Part shown: one piece after another, positions 51,703 through 61,770 of the stretch | Layout: the number at the start of each line of letters is the position of its first letter | Numbering within the stretch: position 1 is the first letter of the stretch | Assembly: GCA_963575745.1 (NCBI GenBank) | Contig: CAUYUJ010021049.1 | Location: 44,907-108,906, forward strand | DNA from: Prorocentrum cordatum | Taxonomy: Eukaryota > Sar > Dinophyceae > Prorocentrales > Prorocentraceae | Direction: 5' to 3' | Length of the DNA stretch: 64,000 nt | Notes under the pieces: model-generated | Seen by the model: only the letters and a program-made list of their open reading frames with translations | Database searches by the model: none | Told to the model about the DNA's origin: nothing | Program-made: the position numbers and the translations under genes

Positions 51703-51788
51703 TTGAGCCCAAAAACCCACGGAAGCGATCTAAAATCGACGGCCTGGACCCGTGACGGGATGAGGAAAGACATGCACGCATATGATAT
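51703..51788 (-). repeat. split direct repeat A1
   Basis: Left terminal repeat of the element, ~90% identical to A2. Its inner edge (51722-51702, minus strand) reads CCGTGGGTTTTTGGGCTCAA plus G, 16 of 21 bases identical to DinoSL. Confidence 0.88.
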
Positions 51789-52291
51789 ACATGCATGCAT
51801 AGGATGCATGCATGCACCTTCACATACACATGTACATGCACATACACCTACATTCACCTACACGCGCACAGGCATATGTCTACATACGTACATACAAACA
51901 CACATGCACCTCTATAATCAGACCAGCGTCCATGCATACATGCATGCATACATATGCACATGCGCACCTGCATATCTGCATGCATAAATGCATGTATGCA
52001 TGCATGCATACATACACAGTACACACATAATTACATGTATACACGCACGCACGCATACCTGTATGGCTACGTGTATGTCTATATACGCATGCATACAAGC
52101 ATGCATACAACGTACATGCATGCATGCATACATGCATGCATACGTACAGACATACATACGTTCGTGCGTACATGCATACGTACATGCACACCAACCTACC
52201 TGCCGACCTGCCGAGCTACCTACCGACCGACCTACCTAATTGCCTAGCTACATGCATGTAAATACATACATGCATTTAGATATGTGTATAT

Positions 52292-52328
<37 letters not shown>

Positions 52329-52330
52329 TG
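51789..52330. repeat. ATGC/CATA/TA microsatellite block
   Basis: GCATGCAT, CATACATG and CCTACC-type tetranucleotides degrading into each other and ending in (TA)n at 52297-52325. It abuts the right end of the tyrosine-recombinase element. Confidence 0.9.
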
Positions 52331-52571
52331 GATGAGAACCACGCGCGCGCTCCGCGCTCGCTCAGGTTCTAGTCAGACCTGATCCAGGGCTGCCCGCCAC
52401 CACGGCCAATCTCAGGACGGCTGTACCTCTAAAGAGCCCCGTCGTCACCGCGAAATCAGCTTCCACTGCTTCCGTCGCCATCATTGGTCTGAACCACGAG
52501 CTCGTCGCACCAACTTAGGTTTTGGCGCAAACGTTTTCCGATCGCAATATCGATTCCGGACGACCGCGACA

Positions 52572-52611
<40 letters not shown>

Positions 52612-53229
52612 CAGCCTCGACGACGATGACGGAGACGACAGCGACGACTTCGACGATGATGACGACGACGAACGACCACGAAGATGGCGACGACGACAAT
52701 CATGTCCAAACGATGGTTCAGAACCGAAACGACCGGCCCGAACCGAACTGGGCCAAGCCGATGCGGTGCGAACTGGTCTCTGTCGCAAATCGAACTGAAT
52801 CGAACCGAACCGAACAGGTCGCTTCCGACTCTAAAACGGAACCAAACCGAGCGGGCTTCGAATTTGACCCTGAAACCGGGCCGAATCGCCGTCCCCAACG
52901 ATACTGAACCGGACCGCGAATACGACGAGTGCGACGACGCGCAAGACGAGTGCGACGACGGATGCGACGCGGGCGGCGGGCAGCACGAGTCAGACGAGCA
53001 CGACGAGCACCTCTGAATACGACGAGCGCGATCTGAGCCCAAGGCCCTCCCTCGTCGTCGGTCACCTTCGGGTGCCTCTCTCGTGTGGTACCCTCCTCCA
53101 CCCTCCGTCCCCCCTCCCCATCCCCCACCCCCTCCTCCAGTACGAACGAACAATCTGCACGGTCGCCAGGCTGCCCCAGGGTATGGCCCCTAGGAATCCC
53201 CAGGCCCAGGACCCCGACCTGGGAGATTG
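52331..53229. other. no gene seen; GAC microsatellite and AACCG-type repeats
   Basis: 52559-52612 is (GAC)n. 52730-52870 is a degenerate GAACCGAACC run. 52920-53010 is a GACGAGTGCGACGACG-type run. No recognised protein. Confidence 0.6.
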
Positions 53230-54030
53230 TGGGGGCCACACTGGGGCACAAGATCCGACGCCGTTTGGGAGGGCTCTCAATCCGTTTTGGGGTGGTCTTG
53301 GAGCCCCGTTGGGGTTCCCTTGGGGAGACCTCTTGGGGCATCTATGAGCGATTTTAGAAGCCCCCTGTGGCCGCCCTGGGGCTGTTCCGTGCCGTCTTCG
53401 GGAGCTGTGGGCGCCCGTGGGCTCTCTTTGGGGGAGTCTGGGGGCCTCCTTGGGGCTGCCCCGGGGGGGTCTGCCGGAGCCTTGCTGGGCCGTCTTGGGG
53501 CACTCCTGGGCCGTCTTCGGGCTCTCTCGGGGGTTTCGTGGGCTGTTTTGCAGCGGTTCTGGCGGCATCTGGTGTGTCCGGGGGATTCCTTTGGGCTCCC
53601 CTGAGACCTTGCTGGGGCCTTCCTGGGCCGTCTTTGGCCCTCTTGGGCCTTCGTGGGCCGTCTTCGGACTCTCTTGGGAGCTTCTTGGACTGTCGTGGGG
53701 CAGTCTTGGCGGCGTCTGGGATCGTGGTGCACGCTGGGGCAGCCCGCCACTTGTAGATCTTGAAAACGCATGCTTTCTCGAAAGGGGTGAGAAGATTTCA
53801 GCCTCCCTGGGCCCGGTGGGGGGCCATCTTGGAGCCCTCGTGAATGTTTTGGGAGCCTCGTGGGCCTTCTGGAAGGGGTCTCGATTTGTCCGGGAGCCTG
53901 TGGGGGCTTCTTGGAGGCGTCTTGGGGACGGCCTGCGGCGTCTTGGAGGCCTCGTGAGGGCTTCGCGGGGCCCGATACCCCCATGCGCCGCGGAGGTCCC
54001 TGGGCGCCTGGGCGCGGCCAGGGGGCCTCG
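53230..54030. repeat. degenerate GGGCCTTCTTGGG minisatellite, block 1
   Basis: Irregular 10-14-base repeats of the type GGGCCGTCTTGGGG/GGCCTCGTGGG on the plus strand. Long Arg/Pro-rich frames in both orientations are artefacts of the repeat. Confidence 0.7.
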
Positions 54031-54039
54031 TCTCCCGGG

Positions 54040-54257
54040 ATGTATGTATGTATGTGTACATATACACATACACACACACATACATACATACATACATACA
54101 TACATACATACATACATACATACATACATACATACATACATACATACATACATACATACATACATACATACATGCATACCTACCTACCTACCTACCTACC
54201 TACCTACCTACCTACCTACCTACCTACCTACCTACCTACCTACCTACCTACCTATAC

Positions 54258-54324
<67 letters not shown>

Positions 54325-54330
54325 GGCATG
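54040..54330. repeat. CATA, CCTA, CAGA ordered tetranucleotide blocks
   Basis: (CATA)n at 54066-54172, then (CCTA)n at 54178-54252, then (CAGA)n at 54257-54325. Blocks are nearly pure, with abrupt switches. Confidence 0.97.
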
Positions 54331-54590
54331 CATGCACACATACATATCAGAGTGGTGCATACGTCTGTGAATCTGTTTACATGAACATGTATGCATGCAT
54401 GTACATATATATATATATACAGATGCATATATATATATATAGCTATGCATCCACACATATGTATCCATACATCTGTATATACAACTATGGATTTGCATGT
54501 GTATATAAATGCGCATACAGTGGTCCCTCGATGTATACATATATGTGTATATATATGTGTGTATATATATATGTATGCGCAAATACTCTG
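54331..54590. repeat. TATA/CATG-rich low-complexity DNA
   Basis: Short (TA)n runs at 54405-54441 and 54540-54572 among CATGTA tetranucleotides. Confidence 0.8.
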
Positions 54591-56040
54591 GGGGGGGGCT
54601 CTCGATCCGTTTACTTCGAGCGCGTCCTGTGTAATGGCGATGCTGTTCCCACCCCCACCCCCCCCGAGACTCTGAACGCGCTAGCCAAACTACCTGCCAC
54701 AAGTGCAGCACAACGCGACCGCGCATGAAAGAACAGCAGCTTCTATGAAGAACCGACCACCTAAAGACACAGGACAAAACTTACAACTGTAAAAAACAGT
54801 CGCGCGTCGATTTCAGAGCCGGCAATGCTCCTTATATCGGCGCTTTCTCCTCACCTCCTGGCCAGTCAACAGCATATAACAATGGTGAGTGCACCCCCCG
54901 CAGCCATGATTTCCACCCACACACGTTACATTCCAAACATGATTCGATGTAAGAGCGCGTGCGCGGTCGATGTTTGCCTTGGACCACGATGCCCCAGCGT
55001 CCATCGGGCACGCAGGCGTAGGGCTTAGAACACGACAGTCTCAGCCCGACACGTTATAAGAGCATCTCGTGCAAACCACAAAAAGGTTCTTAGAACATTC
55101 TTGGGTAGGCCTGTAGGCAAGCCAGGGCGCTTCGCCCCTGCTTGATAAGGGGGCGGCTGGCGCCCCCCCCCCTGGCCTGAGGCCCCCGAACAGCTGGAGG
55201 TCCCCGCCGGGCAGGGCAAACGTGCCGCAGGCTGGCAGCGCGCACCAGCGGGGTGGCACCAGGGGGAGCGGCCATCCTAAGAAAGGCGGGGGCGGAGCTT
55301 CCAACCCAAATCTCCGACGACGTGACTTCGCCCAGCGTCTCTGACCCAAATCTTCTTCAAGCCAGGCATCTCTCCTCGACTCTGGCCTCGTGGCCCGTTT
55401 TCGGGACCCGGGACCGTCTACGCGGATGCGGAGCGAAAAGCTGCCCCTGTGGGCGGGAGCGGGACCCCTGGGGCCGCGCATTGGAAATCACGTCGTCGGA
55501 CGTCTGCCAAGAAGGCGGGGGAAGATTTTCAGAAGACAGGGGGTGCTTCTCAGGAGGCCTCCCAGCTTCTGGGAGGCCTTATCAGAAGACTCTGGAACTT
55601 TTGGGCCCCCGCCGTCTGAGACTTCCGGTACATGCAATGCCGGGTGGCGGCCCGTCTTCTCATCACACCATCAGACCCATCGGTCGGAAGAAGCAGGTAG
55701 AAACACGGAGTAGGAAGGCGTTGAAAACAGACTGGGTTCCGCCCGCCCCCAGAAGAGGACGGAAAAGGTGAAGCCACTCGATCATTGAAGTAGGAAGGCG
55801 TCAAGTAGATTGGAACCTGGAAATCCCAAGACACCCACTTTCCACGACCGATGAGCAGGGGGGTACAAAGTCCCTGAAGGCGTGACGGGTTGGGCACGAG
55901 CGGGCATCGTGGCCGGCTCAAAGTCAGAAAAGAGGCACCGCAGCCCCATCGTCCATCTTATCATTGACTTCGCTCCACTACAGGGGGATTTTGGAGTAAA
56001 AATTCGCCATCTCCGGTAACTGGTTAACAATTCTCTAGTT
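54591..56040. other. no gene seen; partial F3 end
   Basis: Mixed DNA. 55690-55800 resembles 3170-3300. 55968-56010 (CCACTACAGGGGGATTTTGG) is the left end of an F3 element without a partner. No recognised protein. Confidence 0.5.
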
Positions 56041-56790
56041 CGCGCGCGCGGGGCCGCCCCTGGGGGTCCCCGGACGAAAAGTACCCCGGGCGATCCCCGA
56101 CCGATCCCCGGGAGACTCCCCCAGAGGGCTCCAGGAGCGCTCCATGAGCGCACCAACAGGGCTCCGAGACGTCCCCGAGAGCCCCAAGAAAGGCCAAGAG
56201 GCCCCCAAGAGGCCCCCAAGATGGTACACGAGGGGTCTGACATGCCACAAGATCGCTCCAAGACGCCCAAGATAGCCCCCAGACGCCCCAAGAGGCCTCC
56301 AAGAGCACTCCCAAGAGGGCCCCCGGAGGCAAAATTCATTGTTTTCCCTTAGGTTTTTGAGAGATTTTGGAGCTTCCACCTTTTCGGCTTCCCGACGCCC
56401 CAAGACGGCCCAAGAGGCCCCCAAGATCGCCCCAAGAGGGCCCAAGAGGCCCCCAAGAGGGCCCCAAGATGGCCCAAGAGGGCTCGAAGACGGCCCAAGA
56501 AGCCTCCAAGACGGTCCAAGAGGGCCCCAAGAACGCCCCCAAAGGGGCCCCAGAGAGGGAACACGAAACAACATTTCGAGCCCTCGGCCCTAAGAAGCCC
56601 CTACGAGGCCCCAAGAGGCCCCTAAGAGGCCCCAAGAGGCCCCCACGAGGCCCTCAGGAGGCCCCCAAGAGTCCCCCAAGCGGCCCCAGGAGGCCCCCCA
56701 AATGCCCCCCCGAGCGCCCCAGGAGTCCCCCAAGCGGCCCCAGGAACCCCCAAAGCGCCGCATTGACACCAGGCCCTCGGGCAAACGGCA
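56041..56790. repeat. degenerate CCCCAAGAGGCC minisatellite, block 2
   Basis: About 750 bases of irregular GGCCCCCAAGAGG units, inverse in orientation to the 53.2-54.0-kb block. Related runs occur at 18.29, 23.33 and 62.27 kb. Confidence 0.75.
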
Positions 56791-56828
56791 GACATGAGAC
56801 TGTACGGGCCGGCGGAATGAGCGAAGCG

Positions 56829-56948
56829 ATTAAATAAAACAAATCCCAAAAATACCCCAAAAAGTACCAAAGATAGTCAAAAATGGTCCCCAGACTATTT
56901 TTTACGATTTTTGAGTACTCCCCCTGTAGAGGGACAGGCCCGACTTAA
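56829..56948. mobile_element. F3 MITE-like element, right part only
   Basis: AAATACCCCAAAAAGTACCA, ATGGTCCCCAGACTATTTTT and the right terminal repeat GTAGAGGGACAGGCCCGACT. The left terminal repeat is missing. Confidence 0.75.
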
Positions 56949-57204
56949 GAGCAGCATGCCCTCCCCCTGATTACTCCTGAGGCCGCTCCCCTCGTGCCTC
57001 CCCCCTGGTGCGCACCGCCGCGCAGGGCGCCACCAGGGCAGGGTTCTGGAAGTCCTGGGCGAGGAGCGCACACGAATCCCCGTCGACACCGGCGCTCCAC
57101 GGCTCCCTCCGGGGCCGCGCTCTGACCATGACATGCCGAAGCGAAGACGGCCACGGCGACGAGGCACGGGCAGCGGCATCTGGCATCGGTGGACAGTGGC
57201 GTCC

Positions 57205-57375
57205 TGGACGAGGTCCGAGCAGGATGGGCTCGGAGGACTGTGCTGCATCGCCGATGCATCGCCGACACATCGGCGATTCATCGGCGCGGAGGACATCGGG
57301 CTCCTCCTCGAGCCGCACAGTCGATGGCATCCGCAATGCGGCGCAACCTCCGACACCATCTACTTCGACCCCAGC
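57205..57375. repeat. palindromic GATGCATCGGCG repeat, copy 1
   Basis: GGTCCGAGCAGGATGGGCTC and GGAGGACTG arms are mirrored by CAACCTCCGACACCATCTAC and TTCGACCCC. Between them lie several GCATCGCCGATGC-type units. No coding. Confidence 0.65.
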
Positions 57376-57404
57376 CGGGAGGCCGACAGCATACACTCGG
57401 GCAA

Positions 57405-57515
57405 AAGGTACAAGATCCAGGTCGGATCGGTGAGTGTACCCTAGTACTCTTCGTGGCTGTTGGATGCTGTCGTGCATCCTGGGGATGGTACCCTTGGCTG
57501 TTCTGCTTGTCCTAA
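57405..57515 (-). repeat. F5 dispersed repeat, inverted copy
   Basis: The reverse complement contains CAAGGGTACCATCCCCAGGA, TGCACGACAGCATCCAACAG and GATCCGACCTGGATCTTGTA, aligning with 42740-42855. Confidence 0.7.
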
Positions 57516-57762
57516 AAGACTCGTCACATACAAATTGGCGGTTTCTGTTTTCGGCGCCTGCGCGGTCGGCGCTACTTCAATGCAGGCATGTGGCGTTGGG
57601 CCCGCGCTCAGGGGCGTCCGAAATCCGGCAGCGCCCTCGCAGCACGGAGGAACGCGCTTCTCACAAGTGCCCCGAACCGTCGGGCACTTCGAGCTGAAAC
57701 GGCGCTTCAACGTATGTTTGACGAGGCAAGTAGCTCCCACTGCACCCATAGAGGCCTCCTGG

Positions 57763-57952
57763 ATAGGGTCCGAGTAGGTGGGGTCGGAGGTTCTCGCCGC
57801 ATCGCCCTTACATCGGCGATGCATCGGCGATGCACCGGCGGCGTCGGCGATGCATCGGCGACGCCAGCGTGGAGAAAAGGAGGCTCCACATCGGCGATGC
57901 GTCGGCGATGCGGTGCGATCCTCCGACTCCATCTCCTCCGAACCCCTCTAGG
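57763..57952. repeat. palindromic GATGCATCGGCG repeat, copy 2
   Basis: GGGTCCGAGTAGGTGGGGTC and GGAGGTTCTCGCCGCATCGC on the left; GCGATGCGGTGCGATCCTCC and GACTCCATCTCCTCCGAACC on the right. GCGATGCATCGGCGATGC units in the centre. Confidence 0.7.
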
Positions 57953-57985
57953 AGGCCTAGAATAATGTCGGGCGTGTCCTCCTAC

Positions 57986-58195
57986 AGGCGGATGACGGGA
58001 AGCGCCTCCGGCGTGCACCGTTGGTTCTGGGGCTGCATTTTCTCTAACTAAGGGCCACCGATCCCATCCCGGACCTCGCTGGCGGATGACGGGAAGCGCC
58101 TCCGGCGTGCACCGTTGGTTCTGGGGCTCAATTTTCTCTAACTAAAGGGTGCGCGCCGCACCGGGGAACTCGCTGGCGGATGACGGGAAGCGTCT
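57986..58195. repeat. 93-bp tandem repeat, 2.3 copies
   Basis: CGGATGACGGGAAGCGCCTC, CGTGCACCGTTGGTTCTGGG and TTTTCTCTAACTAA recur at 93-base spacing (about 57989, 58082, 58175). The first copy starts on a partial F3 left end (57967). Confidence 0.85.
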
Positions 58196-58235
58196 TCGAG
58201 GTACGAGAAGCAAGCGGGACGTTCTGGCTGAATCC

Positions 58236-58270
58236 TTGAGTATATATATATATATATATATATATATCTT
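58236..58270. repeat. TA microsatellite
   Basis: (TA)n, about 16 units. Confidence 0.95.
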
Positions 58271-58309
58271 TATATCTATGGGTTGCGGGGCTGCACGGGG
58301 GTTTTCGTT

Positions 58310-58585
58310 GGCGGATTCCCCAAAATGGCCATTTCGCTCGAGACATCCTCGAAAAATCGAGGTGTTGGAGGCTATCGTTTAAGACGTCTTATGTTAAAAA
58401 TGACGGTTTCGCTCGAGACATCCTCAAAAAATCGGGATGTTGAAAAATATCAAAAATTTTTGTTATGCATGAAAAATGAGCGTTTCGCTCGAGACATCCT
58501 CGAAAAAATGAGATGCCGACAGAGGTGTTTTACAACCTCTTATGTTAAAAATGACGTTTTCGCTCGGGACGTCCTCAGAAAATGA
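58310..58585 (+). repeat. GCTCGAGACATCCTC ~75-100-bp repeat, block 1
   Basis: Four units, each with TTCGCTCGAGACATCCTC or a close variant (58331, 58408, 58484, 58559). They are followed by a short hairpin (CTCGAAAAATCGAG in the first) and GTTTAAGACGTCTTATGTTA or ACAACCTCTTATGTTA. Confidence 0.85.
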
Positions 58586-59165
58586 GCAGGAGCACGGCAG
58601 GCGGAAAAAAAGGAGCACGGCAGACCACACAGGAGCACGGCAGACCCCACAAGAGCACGGCAGACCACAAAGGAGCACGGCAGACCAAAGAGACGACACA
58701 AGGAGCACAGCAGATCCCGCAGGAGCACGGCAGACACCACACGAGCACGGCAGATCCCAAATGAGCACGGCAGACCACAGAAGCACTGCAGACCACACAA
58801 GAGCACCGCAGACCTCACAGGAGCACGGCAGACCCCACAGGAGCACGGCAGACCCCACAGGAGCACGGCAAACCACAAAGGAGCACGGCAGACCACAGGA
58901 GCACGGCAAACCACACAGGAGCACGGCAGACCACACAGGAGCACGGCAATCCCCACAGGAGCACGGCAGACCGCGCGCAGGTACAACATAAACGCGCCTT
59001 TTGTTGTACCCCGAACGCCGCTGGCGTTTCCCCCACAGGAGCACGGCAGACCCCACAAGCTCGCGGGAAACCCCAAATGAGCACGGCAGACCACAGGAGC
59101 ACGGCAGACCACACAGGAGCACGGCAGACGCCACAGGAGCACGGCAGACCGCGCAGGAGCACGGC
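58586..59165 (+). repeat. GGAGCACGGCAGACC minisatellite, block 1
   Basis: About 25 units of ~20 bases (GGAGCACGGCAGACCACACA and variants). 58981-59009 interrupts with the inverted repeat GTACAACA...TGTTGTAC. Confidence 0.92.
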
Positions 59166-60010
59166 CGGCGCCGGAAAATTGAATTCCGAGGCGGTGCCGA
59201 AAAAAGGCCACTCCAAGACATATTTTTCTTTCGAAAATATTGATTTTCTCCTCCCGGCGCCCTGGAACCCCTTCCGGGCCGATTCCGGCACCCGGGCCGG
59301 CGCTCGAGCCAAACGCCCGGGCCGGCACCCGGGCCAGCGCCCGGGCCGGTTCCGGCGCCGGCCGGCGCCGGAAAATTGAATTCCGAGGCGGTGCCGAAAA
59401 AAGGCCACTCCAAGACATATTTTTCTTTCGAAAATATTGATTTTCTGCTCCCGGCGCCCGGGAACCCCTTCCGGGCCGCTTCTGGCACCCGGGCCGGCGC
59501 TCGAGCCAAACGCCCGGGCCAGCACCCGGGCCAGCGCCCGGGCCGGTTCCGGCGCCGGCCGGCGCCGGAAAATTGAATTCCGAGGCGGTGCCGAAAAAAG
59601 GCCACTCCAAGACATATTTTTCTTTCGAAAATATTGATTTTCTGCTCCCGGCGCCCGGGAACCCCTTCCGGGCCGCTTCCGGCACCCGGGCCGGCGCTCG
59701 AGCCGAACGCCTGGGCCAGCACCCGGGCCAGCGCCCGGGCCGGTTCCGGCGCCGGCCGGCGCCGGAAAATTGAATTCCGAGGCGGTGCGGAAAAAAGGCC
59801 ACTCCAAGACATATTTTTCTTTCGAAAATATTGATTTTCTGCTCCCGGCGCCCTGGAACCCCTTCCGGGCCGATTCCGGCACCCAGGCCGGCGCTCGAAC
59901 CGAACGCCCGGGCCGGCACCTGGGCTGGCGGCCGAGCCGGATCCAGCGCTGGCGTCGGCTCTGGCCGTCGCCGGAAAAATTGAATTCCGAGGCCGCGCTA
60001 ACAAAACTCA
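59166..60010 (+). repeat. 197-bp tandem repeat, about 4.3 copies
   Basis: Unit starts GCCGGAAAATTGAATTCCGA, then AAAAAAGGCCACTCCAAGAC, TTTTCTTTCGAAAATATTGA, CGGCGCCCGGGAACCCCTTC, and ends in CCGGGCC/CCGGCGCCGG palindromes. Units begin near 59166, 59363, 59560 and 59757; a diverged fifth starts near 59968. All three minus-strand frames are open across it because the unit length is not a multiple of three and lacks minus-strand stops. Confidence 0.92.
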
Positions 60011-60254
60011 TCCAAACAGATTTTTCGAAAGTGCATCATTTCTGCTCCCGGCGCTCGGAGGCTTCTGCGTCTCAAGGAGAGGTGGAGCAGACATTAAAGG
60101 AGGTAAAAGCAAGCACACGAACGCTATGGACGCGCGATGCGCTGCCACAAGCCAGCTTCCCGCAAGATCGGTCCAGAGTGGGAGGGGACGGAGCTGGGCG
60201 GGTGATGGACCACCAGAGCACTGCTCCAGCCTTCCCTCAGCCCTGGGTCTGCTG
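60011..60254. other. short unique spacer
   Basis: No recognised feature. Lies between the 197-bp array and a minisatellite block. Confidence 0.5.
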
Positions 60255-60417
60255 ACCACACAGGAGCACGGCAGACCACACAGGAACGCGGCAAACCACA
60301 AAGGAGCAAGGCAGACCCCAAATGAGCACGGCAGTCCACACGTTCGCACGGCAGACCGCACAGGAGCACGGCAGACCGCACATGAGCACGGCAGACCAAG
60401 AAGGAGCACGGCAGACT
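60255..60417 (+). repeat. GGAGCACGGCAGACC minisatellite, block 2
   Basis: About eight ~20-base units, more diverged than block 1, running straight into the coding-like region at 60418. Confidence 0.9.
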
Positions 60418-61565
60418 CCCTGAGGCGCACCCTTCGGCAGCTCCTGGGCGGCTTCGAGGTTCTCATCGGGGACGCGGAGCTGGCGGACCGCGTGGCGGCG
60501 CTGATTCCTGCCTTGCGCGCACTCCTTAAGGGCGAGACGCCCTCGCCCGAGGACGTGCTCAGGCGCAACGTCGCGCTACACGCCGACGCCGAGGGCGAGA
60601 GCGTGGCTGAGGCGCGGCCCGCGCGCCTTCGGCAGATGCAGAGGAGTGCGCGTCTCGAAGCTCGTCTGCAGGGCTTCGGTGGCGCGGAGGTGCTCGGGCG
60701 GAAGCTGTGCGCCGTGGCGGGCAACCCGGCCGTGCTTCGCGAGCAGGCTGCCCCGTTCTGGCCGCGGCACCCCCCTGGAGTCTGGGAGCAGCTGGGCGGC
60801 GCCGGCTGGGAGAGCAGGACTGCGAGCGGTGCTGCACGCGCGGAGGCGCGGCCGCCGCGGGCGCGGGACGCCTTCCTCACGGTCCAGCGCGTTGGGCCTT
60901 GGGAGACGCTGCCCCCCGTGTCCATCCGCTGCACGTGTGGCGCCGTGGTCTTCGCCTCGGCTGGTCTTCACGCGCGTACTGACGCTGCGGCTGGTGCTGG
61001 AGGGCCCCTGCCGACGGGCTCCGCGGGCTCGGGTGGTGGTCACGTTGAGGCCGTCTCCAGCCCCGCGGGCAATGCGGCCGACTCGGCCGAGTTCGACTAC
61101 CAGGAGGTGGGTGCGGCCGAAGCTGAAGTGGATACGGCCTGCTCGGTGTCGGAGGCGGCGCCACAGGCCAGCACTGCGGTTCTGGCGTACCTGCACGCTC
61201 ACCCTGCGGCGCTCCTCTCGGGAGGCGGCGGGGCCCTCGCGGCTCCTGTGGCTGGCGGTACTGGTCCAGGCGCTGGTTTCGAGGGCAGCCGCGTCCGCAG
61301 GAAGCGTGGTGCCAGCGCGGGGCGGCGCGCCCGTCGCGTCCGCTTCGACCTGCGTCCCGTCGTCATCGGCACGGCCTTCGAGGAGGAGTCGGAGGAGGCC
61401 CCCCCGCGCGGAGGCAGGGCTGGCGGCGTGGACGAGCCCGTCCGCGGTCTCTGGGCCTTTTTGGACGGCCTCTCGGTAGCATCGATCGCCTGTGTTGCTC
61501 ACGGGCCCTCGCTCGCGCTCGAGAGGCTCTTCGTCCTTGCCGAGGCCCAGGTGCAGGACGGTTAG
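60418..61565 (+). CDS. hypothetical protein, 5' end replaced by minisatellite
   Basis: About 380 codons of non-repetitive, GC-rich, Ala/Arg/Glu-rich sequence from SLRRTLRQLLGGFEVLIGDA to a TAG at 61563-61565. Visible features: a helical N-terminus (LADRVAALIPALRALLKG), CTCGAVVFASAG with a Cys pair, an acidic middle (SAEFDYQEVGAAEAEVD), a basic cluster RRKRGASAGRRARRVRFDL that could be a nuclear-localisation or nucleic-acid-binding patch, and a hydrophobic C-terminus (WAFLDGLSVASIACVAHG). No family recognised. The frame is open upstream only through the minisatellite, so the true 5' end is missing or spliced in from elsewhere. The only plus-strand gene candidate in the window. The stop is followed at once by a 72-base segment present twice. 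Confidence 0.45.
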
Positions 61566-61770
61566 CCTTGCGTGCGGACGCTAATTCCGTTTGCTCCGTG
61601 CATTAGCATTTCTTGTATTTGAATGTGTACGTGAGCTTGCAACACTACGCTGTTGTCTCTGGAGCTACGAGGTCTGTGAGTGAGTCCTTCCTCCGTTGCC
61701 TTGCGTGCGGACGCTAATTCCGTTTGCTCCGTGCATTAGCATTTCTTGTATTTGAATGTGTACGTGAGCT
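61566..61770 (+). repeat. 72-bp perfect direct repeat after the ORF stop
   Basis: 61566-61637 and 61699-61770 are identical over 72 bases (start CCTTGCGTGCGGACGCTAAT, end GTACGTGAGCT), 133 bases apart. The first copy starts at the base after the stop codon, so it is probably duplicated 3' UTR. Confidence 0.9.

Larger units (their letters stand above)
45075..51788 (-). mobile_element. DIRS/Ngaro-like tyrosine-recombinase retrotransposon with split direct repeats
   Basis: 6.7 kb, read on the minus strand: A1 repeat (51788-51703), gag-like ORF, RT, RNase H, tyrosine recombinase, methyltransferase-like region, B1 (45478-45340), A2 (45339-45256), B2 (45225-45075). A1-ORFs-B1-A2-B2 is the terminal arrangement of PAT/Ngaro-type DIRS elements, which replicate through a circular intermediate and integrate by recombinase without target-site duplication. 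The copy carries at least five frameshifts, so it is not autonomous as it stands. Both outer ends abut CATA/CATG microsatellite. Confidence 0.88.

Noticed and set aside
53230-54170. Pro/Arg/Gln-rich ORFs on both strands
   Set aside because: They follow the degenerate GGGCCTCTTGGG repeat and then run into tetranucleotide microsatellite.
58463-60011. Three overlapping 400-510-codon minus-strand ORFs
   Set aside because: Produced by the 197-bp and 20-bp tandem repeats in all frames; no protein-like composition.
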